DNA of 64,000 nucleotides, from the NCBI RefSeq assembly GCF_002072175.1, contig NZ_MVIV01000004.1, forward strand, positions 62,001 to 126,000, in the 5' to 3' direction. The translations under genes were made by a program, and so were the position numbers. The stretch is from Actinomyces gaoshouyii (GTDB lineage: Bacteria; Actinomycetota; Actinomycetes; Actinomycetales; Actinomycetaceae). Of the stretch, positions 41,912 to 49,804 are shown piece after piece. The notes beneath the pieces were generated by a model. The model searched no databases. It saw nothing but the letters and a program-made list of their open reading frames with translations, and was not told the DNA's origin. Position 1 is the first letter of the stretch; every line of letters starts with the position of its first letter.

Positions 41912-44698
41912 TCAGTGGGCGGCATCGCGCCAAGTGCCGCCGCGCCCCACGGAGACGTCGAGGGGCACGGACAGCGCGATGGCCCCGCCCATGCACTCTT
42001 CCACGAGGGCCTCGACGGCGTCGGCCTCCCCCGGTGCGATCTCCAGGAGGAGCTCGTCATGGATCTGCAAGAGGATGCGGCTGTCCAGGCCCCGTCCCGT
42101 CAGCGCCTCCGCGACGTCCACCATGGCGCGCTTGACGATGTCCGCCGCCGAGCCCTGGATGGGGGCGTTGAGGGCCGCCCGCTCGGCCATCTCGCGGCGC
42201 TGCCTGTTATCGCTGCTCAGGTCCGGCAGGTAGCGGCGCCGCCCCAGCATGGTCTGGGTGTAGCCGTCGCGGCGCGCCTGGTCGACGACGGCCTCGAGAT
42301 AGTCGTGGACGCGCCCGAAGCGGGAGAAGTAGGCGTCGCGCAGCGCCATGGCCTCGGTGTTCTCTATGCCCAGCTGCTTGGCCAGGCCGTAGGTGGACAG
42401 CCCGTAGGCCAAGCCGTAGCTCATGGCCTTGACGTGGCCGCGCTGCTCGGGGGTGACGTCGTCGACGTCGATGCGGTGCACGAGGGCGGCCACGTAGCGA
42501 TGCAGGTCCTCCCCGGAGCGGAAGGCCTCGATGAGGGCCTCGTCCCCGGACAGATGAGCCATGATGCGCATCTCGATCTGGGAGTAGTCCGCCGTCATGA
42601 GGCACTCGTAGCCCTCGCCGACGGTGAAGGCCTCGCGGATACGGCGCCCCTCCTCGGTGCGGGCGGGGATGTTCTGCAGGTTGGGGTCGATGGAGGACAG
42701 GCGCCCGGTGGCGGCGATCGTCTGCTGGAAGGTGGTGCGGATGCGGCCATCGGGCTGGATCGCCTTGCGCAGTCCCTCGACGGTCTGGCGCAGCTTGATG
42801 GCGTCGCGGTGCTCCAGGAGCTGGGCGAGGAAGGGGTGCCCGGTCTTGGCGTAGAGCTCGGCCAGGGCACCGGCGTCCGTGGTGTGGCCGGTCTTGGTCT
42901 TGCGGGTCTTGGGCATGCCGAGCTCGTCGAAGAGGACGGTTTGGAGCTGCTTGGGGCTGGAGAGGTTGAGCTCGTGGCCGGCGGCCTCGAAGGCGGCTGC
43001 CCGGGCATGGTTGACGCGCCCGTCGAGCTCGGCCTCGCGGGCGGCCAGGACATCGTCATCGACGGCGATGCCCAGGGCCTCCATCCTGCCCAGGCACTGA
43101 GAGACGGGCATCTCGAGACCGGTGAAGAGCGCCGACGCCCCGCGCCTGTCCATCTGGGCGTCGAGGGCCCCCTGGAGCGGCAGGAGGGCGGCGGCGCGGC
43201 GCGCGGCGCGCAGGGCGTCGGCGGGGATGGCGTCCGCGGCGAGGGCGTCGAGGTCGAAGCCCTGCTGGGCGCCGTCAGCACCGGCGTCGTCCTCCATGGC
43301 GGCCAGGTCGATGCCGAGCCAGCGCTGGACGAGGCTGTCGACATCGTAACTGCGCTGCTCGGGGCGGCACAGGTACCCGGCGAGGGAGGGGTCCGCGACC
43401 ACGCCGCGCAGCTCGAATCCCCGGGCAGCCAAGGCGTGGGTGGCGCCCTTGGCGTCGGTGACGACGAGGCGCCGCGCCGGATCGGCCAGGAGCGCTCCGA
43501 GGGCCCGCTCGTCATCGGGCAGGAGCAGGGAGGGGTCGGCGACGACGGCCCTCTCACCGTCGGACAGCGCCACGAGGCGCGGGTCGCCCAGACCCGGGCG
43601 CAGATCGCCGACGATGTGGAGGCCGAGAGGTCCCTCGGCCAGCTCCTGGAGGGCCTCGGCGAGGCGGCCGGGCTCGACGCCGCGGCCCAGAACCCGCGGC
43701 GCGAGGGCCTCGAGGGCCGCAGTGGGGCCCTGGAGGGCGGCCGTGCCCTGGGGACCGTGGTCCGAGGTATCGGCGAAGGGCAGGGCGCGCTGGGCGCGCT
43801 GGAGGATGGTGCGCAGCTCCAGGGCCTCCATGACGCGGGTGAGCGCGGCGCGGTCGGCACCCAGGTACTCCAGGTCCCGAGCGGGGTCGACGCCGAGGTC
43901 GAGGTCGGTCAGGAGCCGGTTGAGGCGGCGGTTGCGCAGGACGTCGTCGAGGTGGTCGCGCAGGGACTGGCCCGCCTTGCCCTTGATCCGGTCGGCGCTG
44001 GCGATGACGCCGTCGAGACCGTCGTACTGGGCGATCCACTTGGCGGCGGTCTTGGGGCCCACCCCGGGCACGCCGGGCAGGTTGTCGCTCGCCTCGCCCA
44101 CGAGGGCGGCCAGGTGCGGGTAGCGCTCGGGAGTGACGCCGTAGCGCTCCTCGACCTCGGCGGGAGTCATGCGGCGCAGGGTGGACACGCCCTTGATCGG
44201 GTAGAGCACGGTGCATCGCTCGGTGACGGTCTGGAAGGAGTCGCGGTCCCCTGAGCACAGGAGGACCTCCATGCCCTCCTCCTGGCCGGTGGTGGCCAGC
44301 GTGGCGAGGATGTCATCGGCCTCGTAGCGGTCCTTGGTCAGCCAGCGTACGCCCATCGCGTCGAGGACCTCCTGGATGAGCTCGACCTGCCCGATGAAGG
44401 GCTCGGGCGTGGCGTCCCGGGTGCCCTTGTACTCGGAGTAGTCCTCGGTGCGGAAGGTACCGCCGGCCAGATCGAAGGCGACGGCCACATGCGTGGGAGC
44501 CTCCTGCTCGATGAGGGAGAGCAGCATGGAGGCGAAGCCGTGGACGGCGTTGGTGGCCTGGCCGGTGGAGGTCATGAAATTCTCCACTGGCAGGGCGTAG
44601 TAGGCCCTGAAGGCCATGGAGTGGCCGTCGATGAGGAGTAGACGGCGGGCCGCTCCAGCCTGCGATGAGGGTGCGGGTCTGGTCGTGGAGGTGCTCAC
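41912..44698 (-). CDS. polA: DNA polymerase I
   Basis: PolA fills gaps and removes RNA primers. In the 928-residue protein the N-terminal 5' nuclease has LLLIDGHSMAFRAYYA and GVPGVGPKTAAKWI; the middle 3'-5' exonuclease domain lacks the usual acidic residues and is probably inactive, as in other actinobacteria; the polymerase domain carries TADYSQIEMRIMAHLSGD, RGHVKAMSYGLAYGLS and LLQIHDELLLE. GTG 44698 lies six bases after TAGGCT, suggesting a leaderless transcript. Confidence 0.97.
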   Translation of the reverse strand: MSTSTTRPAPSSQAGAARRLLLIDGHSMAFRAYYALPVENFMTSTGQATNAVHGFASMLLSLIEQEAPTHVAVAFDLAGGTFRTEDYSEYKGTRDATPEPFIGQVELIQEVLDAMGVRWLTKDRYEADDILATLATTGQEEGMEVLLCSGDRDSFQTVTERCTVLYPIKGVSTLRRMTPAEVEERYGVTPERYPHLAALVGEASDNLPGVPGVGPKTAAKWIAQYDGLDGVIASADRIKGKAGQSLRDHLDDVLRNRRLNRLLTDLDLGVDPARDLEYLGADRAALTRVMEALELRTILQRAQRALPFADTSDHGPQGTAALQGPTAALEALAPRVLGRGVEPGRLAEALQELAEGPLGLHIVGDLRPGLGDPRLVALSDGERAVVADPSLLLPDDERALGALLADPARRLVVTDAKGATHALAARGFELRGVVADPSLAGYLCRPEQRSYDVDSLVQRWLGIDLAAMEDDAGADGAQQGFDLDALAADAIPADALRAARRAAALLPLQGALDAQMDRRGASALFTGLEMPVSQCLGRMEALGIAVDDDVLAAREAELDGRVNHARAAAFEAAGHELNLSSPKQLQTVLFDELGMPKTRKTKTGHTTDAGALAELYAKTGHPFLAQLLEHRDAIKLRQTVEGLRKAIQPDGRIRTTFQQTIAATGRLSSIDPNLQNIPARTEEGRRIREAFTVGEGYECLMTADYSQIEMRIMAHLSGDEALIEAFRSGEDLHRYVAALVHRIDVDDVTPEQRGHVKAMSYGLAYGLSTYGLAKQLGIENTEAMALRDAYFSRFGRVHDYLEAVVDQARRDGYTQTMLGRRRYLPDLSSDNRQRREMAERAALNAPIQGSAADIVKRAMVDVAEALTGRGLDSRILLQIHDELLLEIAPGEADAVEALVEECMGGAIALSVPLDVSVGRGGTWRDAAH

Positions 44699-44704
44699 CG
44701 TGCC

Positions 44705-44710
44705 AGCCTA
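44705..44710 (-). promoter_or_regulatory. -10 element of polA
   Basis: TAGGCT lies six bases before the GTG start in the short divergent gap with the thioesterase gene. Confidence 0.55.
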
Positions 44711-44716
44711 CGGGGT

Positions 44717-45331
44717 ATGCGCGACATGAGCCCCAGTGCCCTCCCGACCGACCGCCCGGCCTTCTCAGATGCGGAGACGGCACCCAGCCCGGTCAGCCCA
44801 GATGCTGCCGCCGGGCCCAGCGGGGCGGGCGCCAGCGGGGAATCGGCGGAGTCGCCCGAAGTGACGGCGGCATTTCCCCCTCGGCGGACGAGGCGCTTCC
44901 CCGTGCCCCTGCCCCCCGGCTCGGCCGTGTCGGCCGCCTCCGCCATGGGAACCGCGATGGATGACCGCGAAGCGGGAACCCTCATGGCGACCCTGGGAAT
45001 GCAGATCGTCATGCTCGGCGCCCAGCGCACGGTCATGCGGATGCCCGTCGAAGGCGCCCGGCAGGTCTCCGGGGTTCTGCACGGGGGCGCGAGCGCCTCG
45101 CTCATCGAGACGGCGGCATCCTTCGCGGCCCGGCGGGCGGCGCCGGAGGGCATGCTCCCGATGGGCGCGGAACTGCAGGTCAGCCACCTCCGCCCGGTGC
45201 GGCAGGGATGGGTGACGGCGGTGGCGCAGCCCATTCACGTCGGCAGGAAGACCTGCGTCCACGAAGTGGTCCTCAGCGACGACGAGGGCAGGACCACCGC
45301 CCGGGGCACGCTGCGGAGCATGTTCGTCTGA
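44717..45331 (+). CDS. PaaI-type hotdog-fold thioesterase
   Basis: This 204-residue protein ends in a PaaI/YdiI-like hotdog domain (about 75-204) with GVLHGGASASLIETAASFAA, where the helix holds the catalytic residues, and LQVSHLRPVRQGWVTAVA. Family members hydrolyse aroyl- or acyl-CoA thioesters. The first 70 residues are Pro/Ser/Ala-rich and likely disordered. The start is uncertain (ATG 44717 or 44726). Compare the tesB/thioesterase genes near polA in mycobacteria. Confidence 0.85.
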   Translation: MRDMSPSALPTDRPAFSDAETAPSPVSPDAAAGPSGAGASGESAESPEVTAAFPPRRTRRFPVPLPPGSAVSAASAMGTAMDDREAGTLMATLGMQIVMLGAQRTVMRMPVEGARQVSGVLHGGASASLIETAASFAARRAAPEGMLPMGAELQVSHLRPVRQGWVTAVAQPIHVGRKTCVHEVVLSDDEGRTTARGTLRSMFV

Positions 45332-45449
45332 CACGGTGCCCCGAATGGCAGCTCGGGCGAGGCCGGCACCCACGGGCAGTGCCCGCATGAGCGCTGAAAG
45401 GCCGCGGGACTGAGACGTGAGACGCTGGAGCGCCCTGCCCAAGCCCGGC

Positions 45450-46094
45450 TCAGGCGTCCGCGCTCTTGGGGGCCTTGGCCGTCTTCCCGCCGCTCTTGGC
45501 GGCGGAGCCGACCTGCTCGATGACGGCGTCGGCGACCTCGCGCATGGTCAGGCGCCGGTTCATGGAGGTCTTCTGCATCCAGCGGAAGGCCTCGGGCTCG
45601 GACAGGCCCATGCGCTCCATGAGCAGGCCCTTGGCGCGATCCACCCGCTTGCGGGTCTCGAAGCGCTCATTGAGGTCGGCGATCTCGGATTCGAGGGAGG
45701 CGATCTCCTCGTGGCGGGAGAACGCGATCTCGAGGGCCGGCAGGAGATCCGCCGGGGTGAAGGGCTTGACGACGTACGCCATGGCGCCGGCGGCACTGGC
45801 GCGCTCGACGAGCTCGGTCTGGGAGAAGGCGGTGAGCATGACGACGGCGCAGCCATGCTTCTCGATGATCTGCTCCGCGGCGGTGATGCCGTCCATGACG
45901 GGCATCTTGACGTCCATGACGCAGAGGTCTGGCTCGTGCTCGCCCGCGAGGCGGACGGCCTCCTCGCCATCCGCGACCTCGGCGACGACCTCGTAACCGG
46001 CCTCGGTGAGGGTCTCGACGATGTCGAGACGGATGAGGGTCTCGTCCTCGGCGACGAGAACCCGACGGGCGCTAGTGCTGGACTCGGTACTCAC
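45450..46094 (-). CDS. pdtaR: ANTAR-domain response regulator (PdtaR type)
   Basis: This cytosolic two-component regulator acts on RNA. The receiver domain (about 10-125) has VLVAEDETLIRL, the phospho-aspartate in LCVMDVKMPVMDG and YVVKPFTPADL; the C-terminal ANTAR RNA-binding domain reads ERFETRKRVDRAKGLLMERMGLSEPEAFRWMQKTSM in pieces. I prefer GTG 46094 to ATG 46100: the GTG is seven bases after the -10 TAGACT, whereas the ATG would be only one base after it. Partner kinase is not in the window. Confidence 0.95.
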   Translation of the reverse strand: MSTESSTSARRVLVAEDETLIRLDIVETLTEAGYEVVAEVADGEEAVRLAGEHEPDLCVMDVKMPVMDGITAAEQIIEKHGCAVVMLTAFSQTELVERASAAGAMAYVVKPFTPADLLPALEIAFSRHEEIASLESEIADLNERFETRKRVDRAKGLLMERMGLSEPEAFRWMQKTSMNRRLTMREVADAVIEQVGSAAKSGGKTAKAPKSADA

Positions 46095-46101
46095 GGGCAT
46101 G

Positions 46102-46107
46102 AGTCTA
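46102..46107 (-). promoter_or_regulatory. -10 element of the ANTAR regulator
   Basis: TAGACT at seven bases from GTG 46094 decides the start of this gene; the ATG at 46100 would lie upstream of the predicted transcription start. Confidence 0.6.
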
Positions 46108-46205
46108 GTATGATCGTCGTACGTGGTGGGCCAGGCACAGTGGCACAGCGAGACACGAGCCGGTCACTGCCCGGTACCGCCGCGTGGCGGCCCCGGTCGT
46201 CACGC

Positions 46206-46279
46206 GCCTCCGTAGCCCAACTGGCAGAGGCATCCGACTCAAAATCGGAGTGTTGTGGGTTCGAGTCCCACCGGAGGTA
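46206..46279 (+). tRNA. tRNA-Leu (CAA) with a short variable arm
   Basis: Acceptor GCCTCCG/CGGAGGT (G1-U72 wobble) with A73; anticodon stem TCCGA/TCGGA around loop CTCAAAA gives anticodon CAA; T arm GTGGG-TTCGAGT-CCCAC. The D arm has a 3-bp stem and TGGCAGAGGCA, like leucine tRNAs. The variable region is only five bases (GTGTT), whereas bacterial leucine tRNAs normally have a long arm. CCA is not encoded. Confidence 0.9.
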
Positions 46280-46289
46280 CCGAGGAGGG

Positions 46290-46347
46290 CCTCTCGCACC
46301 GAGAGGCGCGGAATTCGCCCACTGGTGCGTCCGCCCGCACCAGTGGG
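46290..46347. other. Two hairpins between tRNA-Leu and pyk
   Basis: CCTCTCG-CAC-CGAGAGG (46290-46306) and a perfect 12-bp stem CCCACTGGTGCG/CGCACCAGTGGG with a 6-base loop (46318-46347) follow the tRNA and lie downstream of pyk on the opposite strand. They may serve as a bidirectional terminator; no T runs are present. Confidence 0.6.
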
Positions 46348-46426
46348 TGGATTTCGCTCCAGCGGGTGCGGATGGCACCGGTCGGCGCAACGCAGAACCG
46401 CCGCGGCGCCGCATCCATCGGCCGCC

Positions 46427-47857
46427 TCAGCCGAGGTAGTCGGCCTTCTCCCCCACGGTGTGGACGCGGATGGAGTTCGTGGAGCCCGGGGTGCCCGGGG
46501 GCATGCCGGCGACGATCACGACGGAGTCGCCGACCTGCGCGAGGTGCCTGTCCTGGAGGGTCTTATCCACCTGTGCCACCATCTCATCGGTGTGCCTGAC
46601 CTCGTGGACCTCGAAAGTCTGCACGCCCCAGGAGACCGAGAGCTGGTTGCGCGTCGTCGTCAGCGGCGTGAAGGCCAGCAGCGGGATGGGCGAGCGCAGG
46701 CGGGACAGGCGGCGGGCCGTGTCGCCGGACTGGGTGAAGGTGACGAGGTAGTCGGCGCCGAGCTGCTCGCCCATCTCGGCGGCGGCGCGCGTCAGGGCCC
46801 CGCCGCGCGTCTGCGGGAAGGAGCCCAGCGGGGCGATGCGCTCGCCGCCGTGCTCCTCCACGTTCTCGATGATGTTGGCCATCGTGCGCACGGCCTCGAT
46901 CGGGTAGGCGCCCACCGAGGTCTCACCGGAGAGCATGACCGCATCGGCGCCGTCGAGAATGGCGTTGGCGCAGTCCGAGGCCTCGGCGCGCGTCGGGCGC
47001 GGATTCTGGATCATCGACTCCAGCACCTGGGTGGCCACGATGACCGGCTTGGCGTTGCGTCGGGCCAGCTCGATGGCGCGCTTCTGCACCAGTGGCACGG
47101 CCTCCAGGGGCATCTCCACGCCGAGGTCCCCACGGGCCACCATGATGCCGTCGAAGGCGTCGACGATCTCCAGGAGGTGCTCGACCGCCTGGGGCTTCTC
47201 GATCTTGGCGATGACGGGGATGCGCGTACCAACCTCGTCCATGATCTCGTGGACGTCCTTGACATCGTTCGCGTCGCGCACGAAGGACAGGGCGATGACA
47301 TCCGCGCCGACCTTCAGGGCCCAGCGCAGGTCCTCGCGGTCCTTCTCACTGAGCGCCGGCACGGAGACGGCCACGCCGGGCAGGTTGATGCCCTTGTTGT
47401 TCGAGACGTACCCGGGGACCTCGACCCTCGTCACCACATCGGTGTCCGTGACGGCGGTGACGCGCACGGCCACGTTGCCGTCATCGATGAGGAGGCGGTC
47501 GCCGGGGCGGCAGTCCCCCGGCAGGCCCTTGAAAGTGGTGGAGGAGCGCTTGACGGTGCCGAGCACGTCATCCGTGGTGATGGTGAACTCGTCGCCCTTG
47601 TTGAGCATGACCTTCTGGTCGCCGACGAAGCGGCCGAGGCGGATCTTGGGGCCCTGGAGGTCCACGAGGATGGCGATGGAGCGACCGGAGGCCTCGGCGG
47701 CCTGGCGCACGCGCGCGATAACCTTCTCGTGGTCCTCGGCGCTGCCGTGGGAACGGTTGATGCGGGCGACATTCATGCCCGCGTCCACGAGCGCCTGTAC
47801 CTGCTCGGGAGAATCTGTGGCGGGACCGAGGGTGCAGACGATCTTGGCTCTACGCAT
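46427..47857 (-). CDS. pyk: Pyruvate kinase
   Basis: Pyruvate kinase makes pyruvate and ATP from phosphoenolpyruvate. The 476-residue protein starts RRAKIVCTLGPATDSPEQV, has the catalytic signature VIAKIEKPQAVEHLLEIVDAFDGIMVARGDLG in pieces, MLSGETSVGAYPIEAV, and the C-terminal domain. ATG 47857 is seven bases after TAGCAT with no ribosome site, suggesting a leaderless transcript, so pyk has its own promoter within the his/trp/lgt region. Confidence 0.97.
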   Translation of the reverse strand: MRRAKIVCTLGPATDSPEQVQALVDAGMNVARINRSHGSAEDHEKVIARVRQAAEASGRSIAILVDLQGPKIRLGRFVGDQKVMLNKGDEFTITTDDVLGTVKRSSTTFKGLPGDCRPGDRLLIDDGNVAVRVTAVTDTDVVTRVEVPGYVSNNKGINLPGVAVSVPALSEKDREDLRWALKVGADVIALSFVRDANDVKDVHEIMDEVGTRIPVIAKIEKPQAVEHLLEIVDAFDGIMVARGDLGVEMPLEAVPLVQKRAIELARRNAKPVIVATQVLESMIQNPRPTRAEASDCANAILDGADAVMLSGETSVGAYPIEAVRTMANIIENVEEHGGERIAPLGSFPQTRGGALTRAAAEMGEQLGADYLVTFTQSGDTARRLSRLRSPIPLLAFTPLTTTRNQLSVSWGVQTFEVHEVRHTDEMVAQVDKTLQDRHLAQVGDSVVIVAGMPPGTPGSTNSIRVHTVGEKADYLG

Positions 47858-47864
47858 GGCCCAT

Positions 47865-47870
47865 ATGCTA
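47865..47870 (-). promoter_or_regulatory. -10 element of pyk
   Basis: TAGCAT lies seven bases before the ATG, just after the lgt stop. Confidence 0.55.
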
Positions 47871-47877
47871 GCCGAGT

Positions 47878-48819
47878 TCAGCAGGAGCCACGGTGGGGGC
47901 CGCGCGGATCGTCGGCCTTCTCACGGGTCGGCGCGTCAGACCCCTCGGCGGGCCCTGCGCCGTCGGCGGTGACCGCGTCACTGGGACCGCGGCGGGTCAC
48001 GACGACGAACCCGATGAGCCCGATGACGAAGACCACCAGCGAGGTCCACTCGTTGAGGCGCAGGCCGAGCACTCGCTGGGCCTCGTCGATTCTCAGATGC
48101 TCCACCCAGGCGCGGCCGGCGGTGTAGACCATGAAGTAGGCCCACAAGAGGCGGCCACCGCACGCTCCCGCGCCGCGCAGGCGGCGCTCCAGCCAGAGCA
48201 GGGCGCACACGCCCATGGCGGACCACAGGGCCTCGTAGAGGAAGGTCGGGTGGAAGAGGGTCCCGGGCGCGTAGCCGGCGGGCAGATGGGCCCGGTCGAT
48301 CTCGAGACCCCAGGGAAGGGTCGTGGGCCCGCCGAAGAGCTCCTGGTTGAACCAGTTGCCGAAGCGACCGATGGCCTGCGCCGCCAGCAGGGCGGGGGCG
48401 ACGGCGTCGGCGAAGGGCGCCAGGCGCACTCCCCGGCGGCGCAGGAAGAGGGCCCCGCTGATCAGGCCGCCTGCCACGCCTCCCCAGATCCCGATGCCGC
48501 CCTCCCAGGTGCGCCAGATGCGCGCGAGATCGCCATTCGGCCCGAAGTAGGCATCCGGCGAGGTGATGACGTGGTAGATGCGGGCGCAGACGATGCCGAT
48601 GGGCACGGTGAGCATCGCCGTGTCGAGGGCGAGCTCGGCCCGGCCGCCACGAGCCCGGTAGCGCCGATCCGTCCACCACACGGCCAGGGCGACCCCGGCG
48701 AGGATGCAGATCGAGTAGGCGCGGATCGGGATCGGGCCAAGGTGCCAGACGGACTGCGGGGGGCTGGGGATCGACACGGGAATGAGCGAATCCCCGATGG
48801 CTGCGATGGGAAGCGGCAC
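47878..48819 (-). CDS. lgt: Prolipoprotein diacylglyceryl transferase
   Basis: Lgt attaches diacylglycerol to the lipobox cysteine of lipoproteins. The 313-residue protein has about seven membrane helices, the signature IGRFGNWFNQELFGGPT, HPTFLYEALWS and RAWVEHLRIDE. The GTG start directly abuts the trpC-like stop, so the two are coupled. The charged C-terminal tail after the last helix is likely cytosolic. Confidence 0.96.
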   Translation of the reverse strand: MPLPIAAIGDSLIPVSIPSPPQSVWHLGPIPIRAYSICILAGVALAVWWTDRRYRARGGRAELALDTAMLTVPIGIVCARIYHVITSPDAYFGPNGDLARIWRTWEGGIGIWGGVAGGLISGALFLRRRGVRLAPFADAVAPALLAAQAIGRFGNWFNQELFGGPTTLPWGLEIDRAHLPAGYAPGTLFHPTFLYEALWSAMGVCALLWLERRLRGAGACGGRLLWAYFMVYTAGRAWVEHLRIDEAQRVLGLRLNEWTSLVVFVIGLIGFVVVTRRGPSDAVTADGAGPAEGSDAPTREKADDPRGPHRGSC

Positions 48820-49644
48820 TCAACTGGCCTCTCGGTTCATGGCGTTCTGGAGCGCGGGGTGGTTCCCCGCCGCGACGAGCTCGGCGACGAACTGCTGGGG
48901 GTCCTGGGAGCGGATGATGGCCTCCCCCACGAGCACCACGTCCGCGCCCCAGCGGGCATAGGACATGACGTCCCTCGGGCCGGCGACGCCCCCCGTGGCC
49001 ACGCGCAGCACGGAGGAGGGCAGGACCTCGGCAACCTGCTCGAAGCGGCAGTGGTCCACCAGGCCGGTGAGGGGATCGCGGGCATCGGCGGACACGCACA
49101 GCGCTCCGGTCTCCACGGCGGTGATCGCCTCCCTGCGGGAATGGGCCTCGACGACGGCGAGCATCCCCAGGGAATGCGTGCGCTCGATGAGGGCCTCCAG
49201 GATAAGCGGCTCGAGCCGGGCGTCGAGGAGGAGGAGGTCGGCCCCGTGGGCCCTCGCCTCGTGGACCTGGTAGGGAGTGACAACGAGGTCGTTGACGAGG
49301 ATGGGCACGTCGATGCTGGCGCGCACGGCGTCGAGGTCCGCCAGGCGGCCGTGGGAGCGCACGGGCTCGGTGACCACGGAGACGCCAGCAGCGCCGCCGG
49401 CGGCGTAGAAACGGGACAGGACGGCCACGTCCCCGACCCCGCTGAGGTCCGCGAAGGTAGCGGTGACGCGCTTGACCTCGGCGATGACGGAGACCGAGCC
49501 GCTGCGGGAGCGCAGGGCGTCGAGGGCGTTGGTGGGACTATCCGCCTCGCGGACCCGATCCCGCATTTCCTCGAGGGGGACCCGGGACTCGCGCTCCGCG
49601 ACAACGGCGCGGGCGGAGGCGACCATCTCCTCGAAGGATGTCAT
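48820..49644 (-). CDS. TrpC-like protein (indole-3-glycerol-phosphate synthase fold), probable pseudoenzyme
   Basis: The 274-residue protein is colinear with IGPS, the (beta/alpha)8 enzyme of tryptophan synthesis, and would be called trpC by similarity. Against the six catalytic residues of Sulfolobus IGPS it keeps E51 and K53 (AEVKR) and E159 (VVEAHS), but K110 is N (LVNDLVV), N180 is D (ADARDP) and S211 is G (ATGGVAG). The SPSxG substrate loop reads TATFA. Normal IGPS activity is therefore doubtful. It abuts lgt, where trpC-trpB-trpA normally lie, but trpB and trpA are absent. Confidence 0.85.
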   Translation of the reverse strand: MTSFEEMVASARAVVAERESRVPLEEMRDRVREADSPTNALDALRSRSGSVSVIAEVKRVTATFADLSGVGDVAVLSRFYAAGGAAGVSVVTEPVRSHGRLADLDAVRASIDVPILVNDLVVTPYQVHEARAHGADLLLLDARLEPLILEALIERTHSLGMLAVVEAHSRREAITAVETGALCVSADARDPLTGLVDHCRFEQVAEVLPSSVLRVATGGVAGPRDVMSYARWGADVVLVGEAIIRSQDPQQFVAELVAAGNHPALQNAMNREAS

Positions 49645-49804
49645 CGCGCACCTCCTAGCGCCTGAGTGGGGCCCGTTGTGCCGGTTCCCATATCGTTATC
49701 CGCTCCCATGGTCCCTAAGGCGGCGCCCGGCACGCAAATCCTCAACGCAGGGCCGAGATCCGCGCGCCGGGCGGAACCGTGCGCGACGAGGAGCGAGGGG
49801 CCGC

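Noticed and set aside
46091-46414. Short frames containing SNPQHSDFESDASA-like peptides
   Set aside because: These are translations of the tRNA-Leu gene on the opposite strand.
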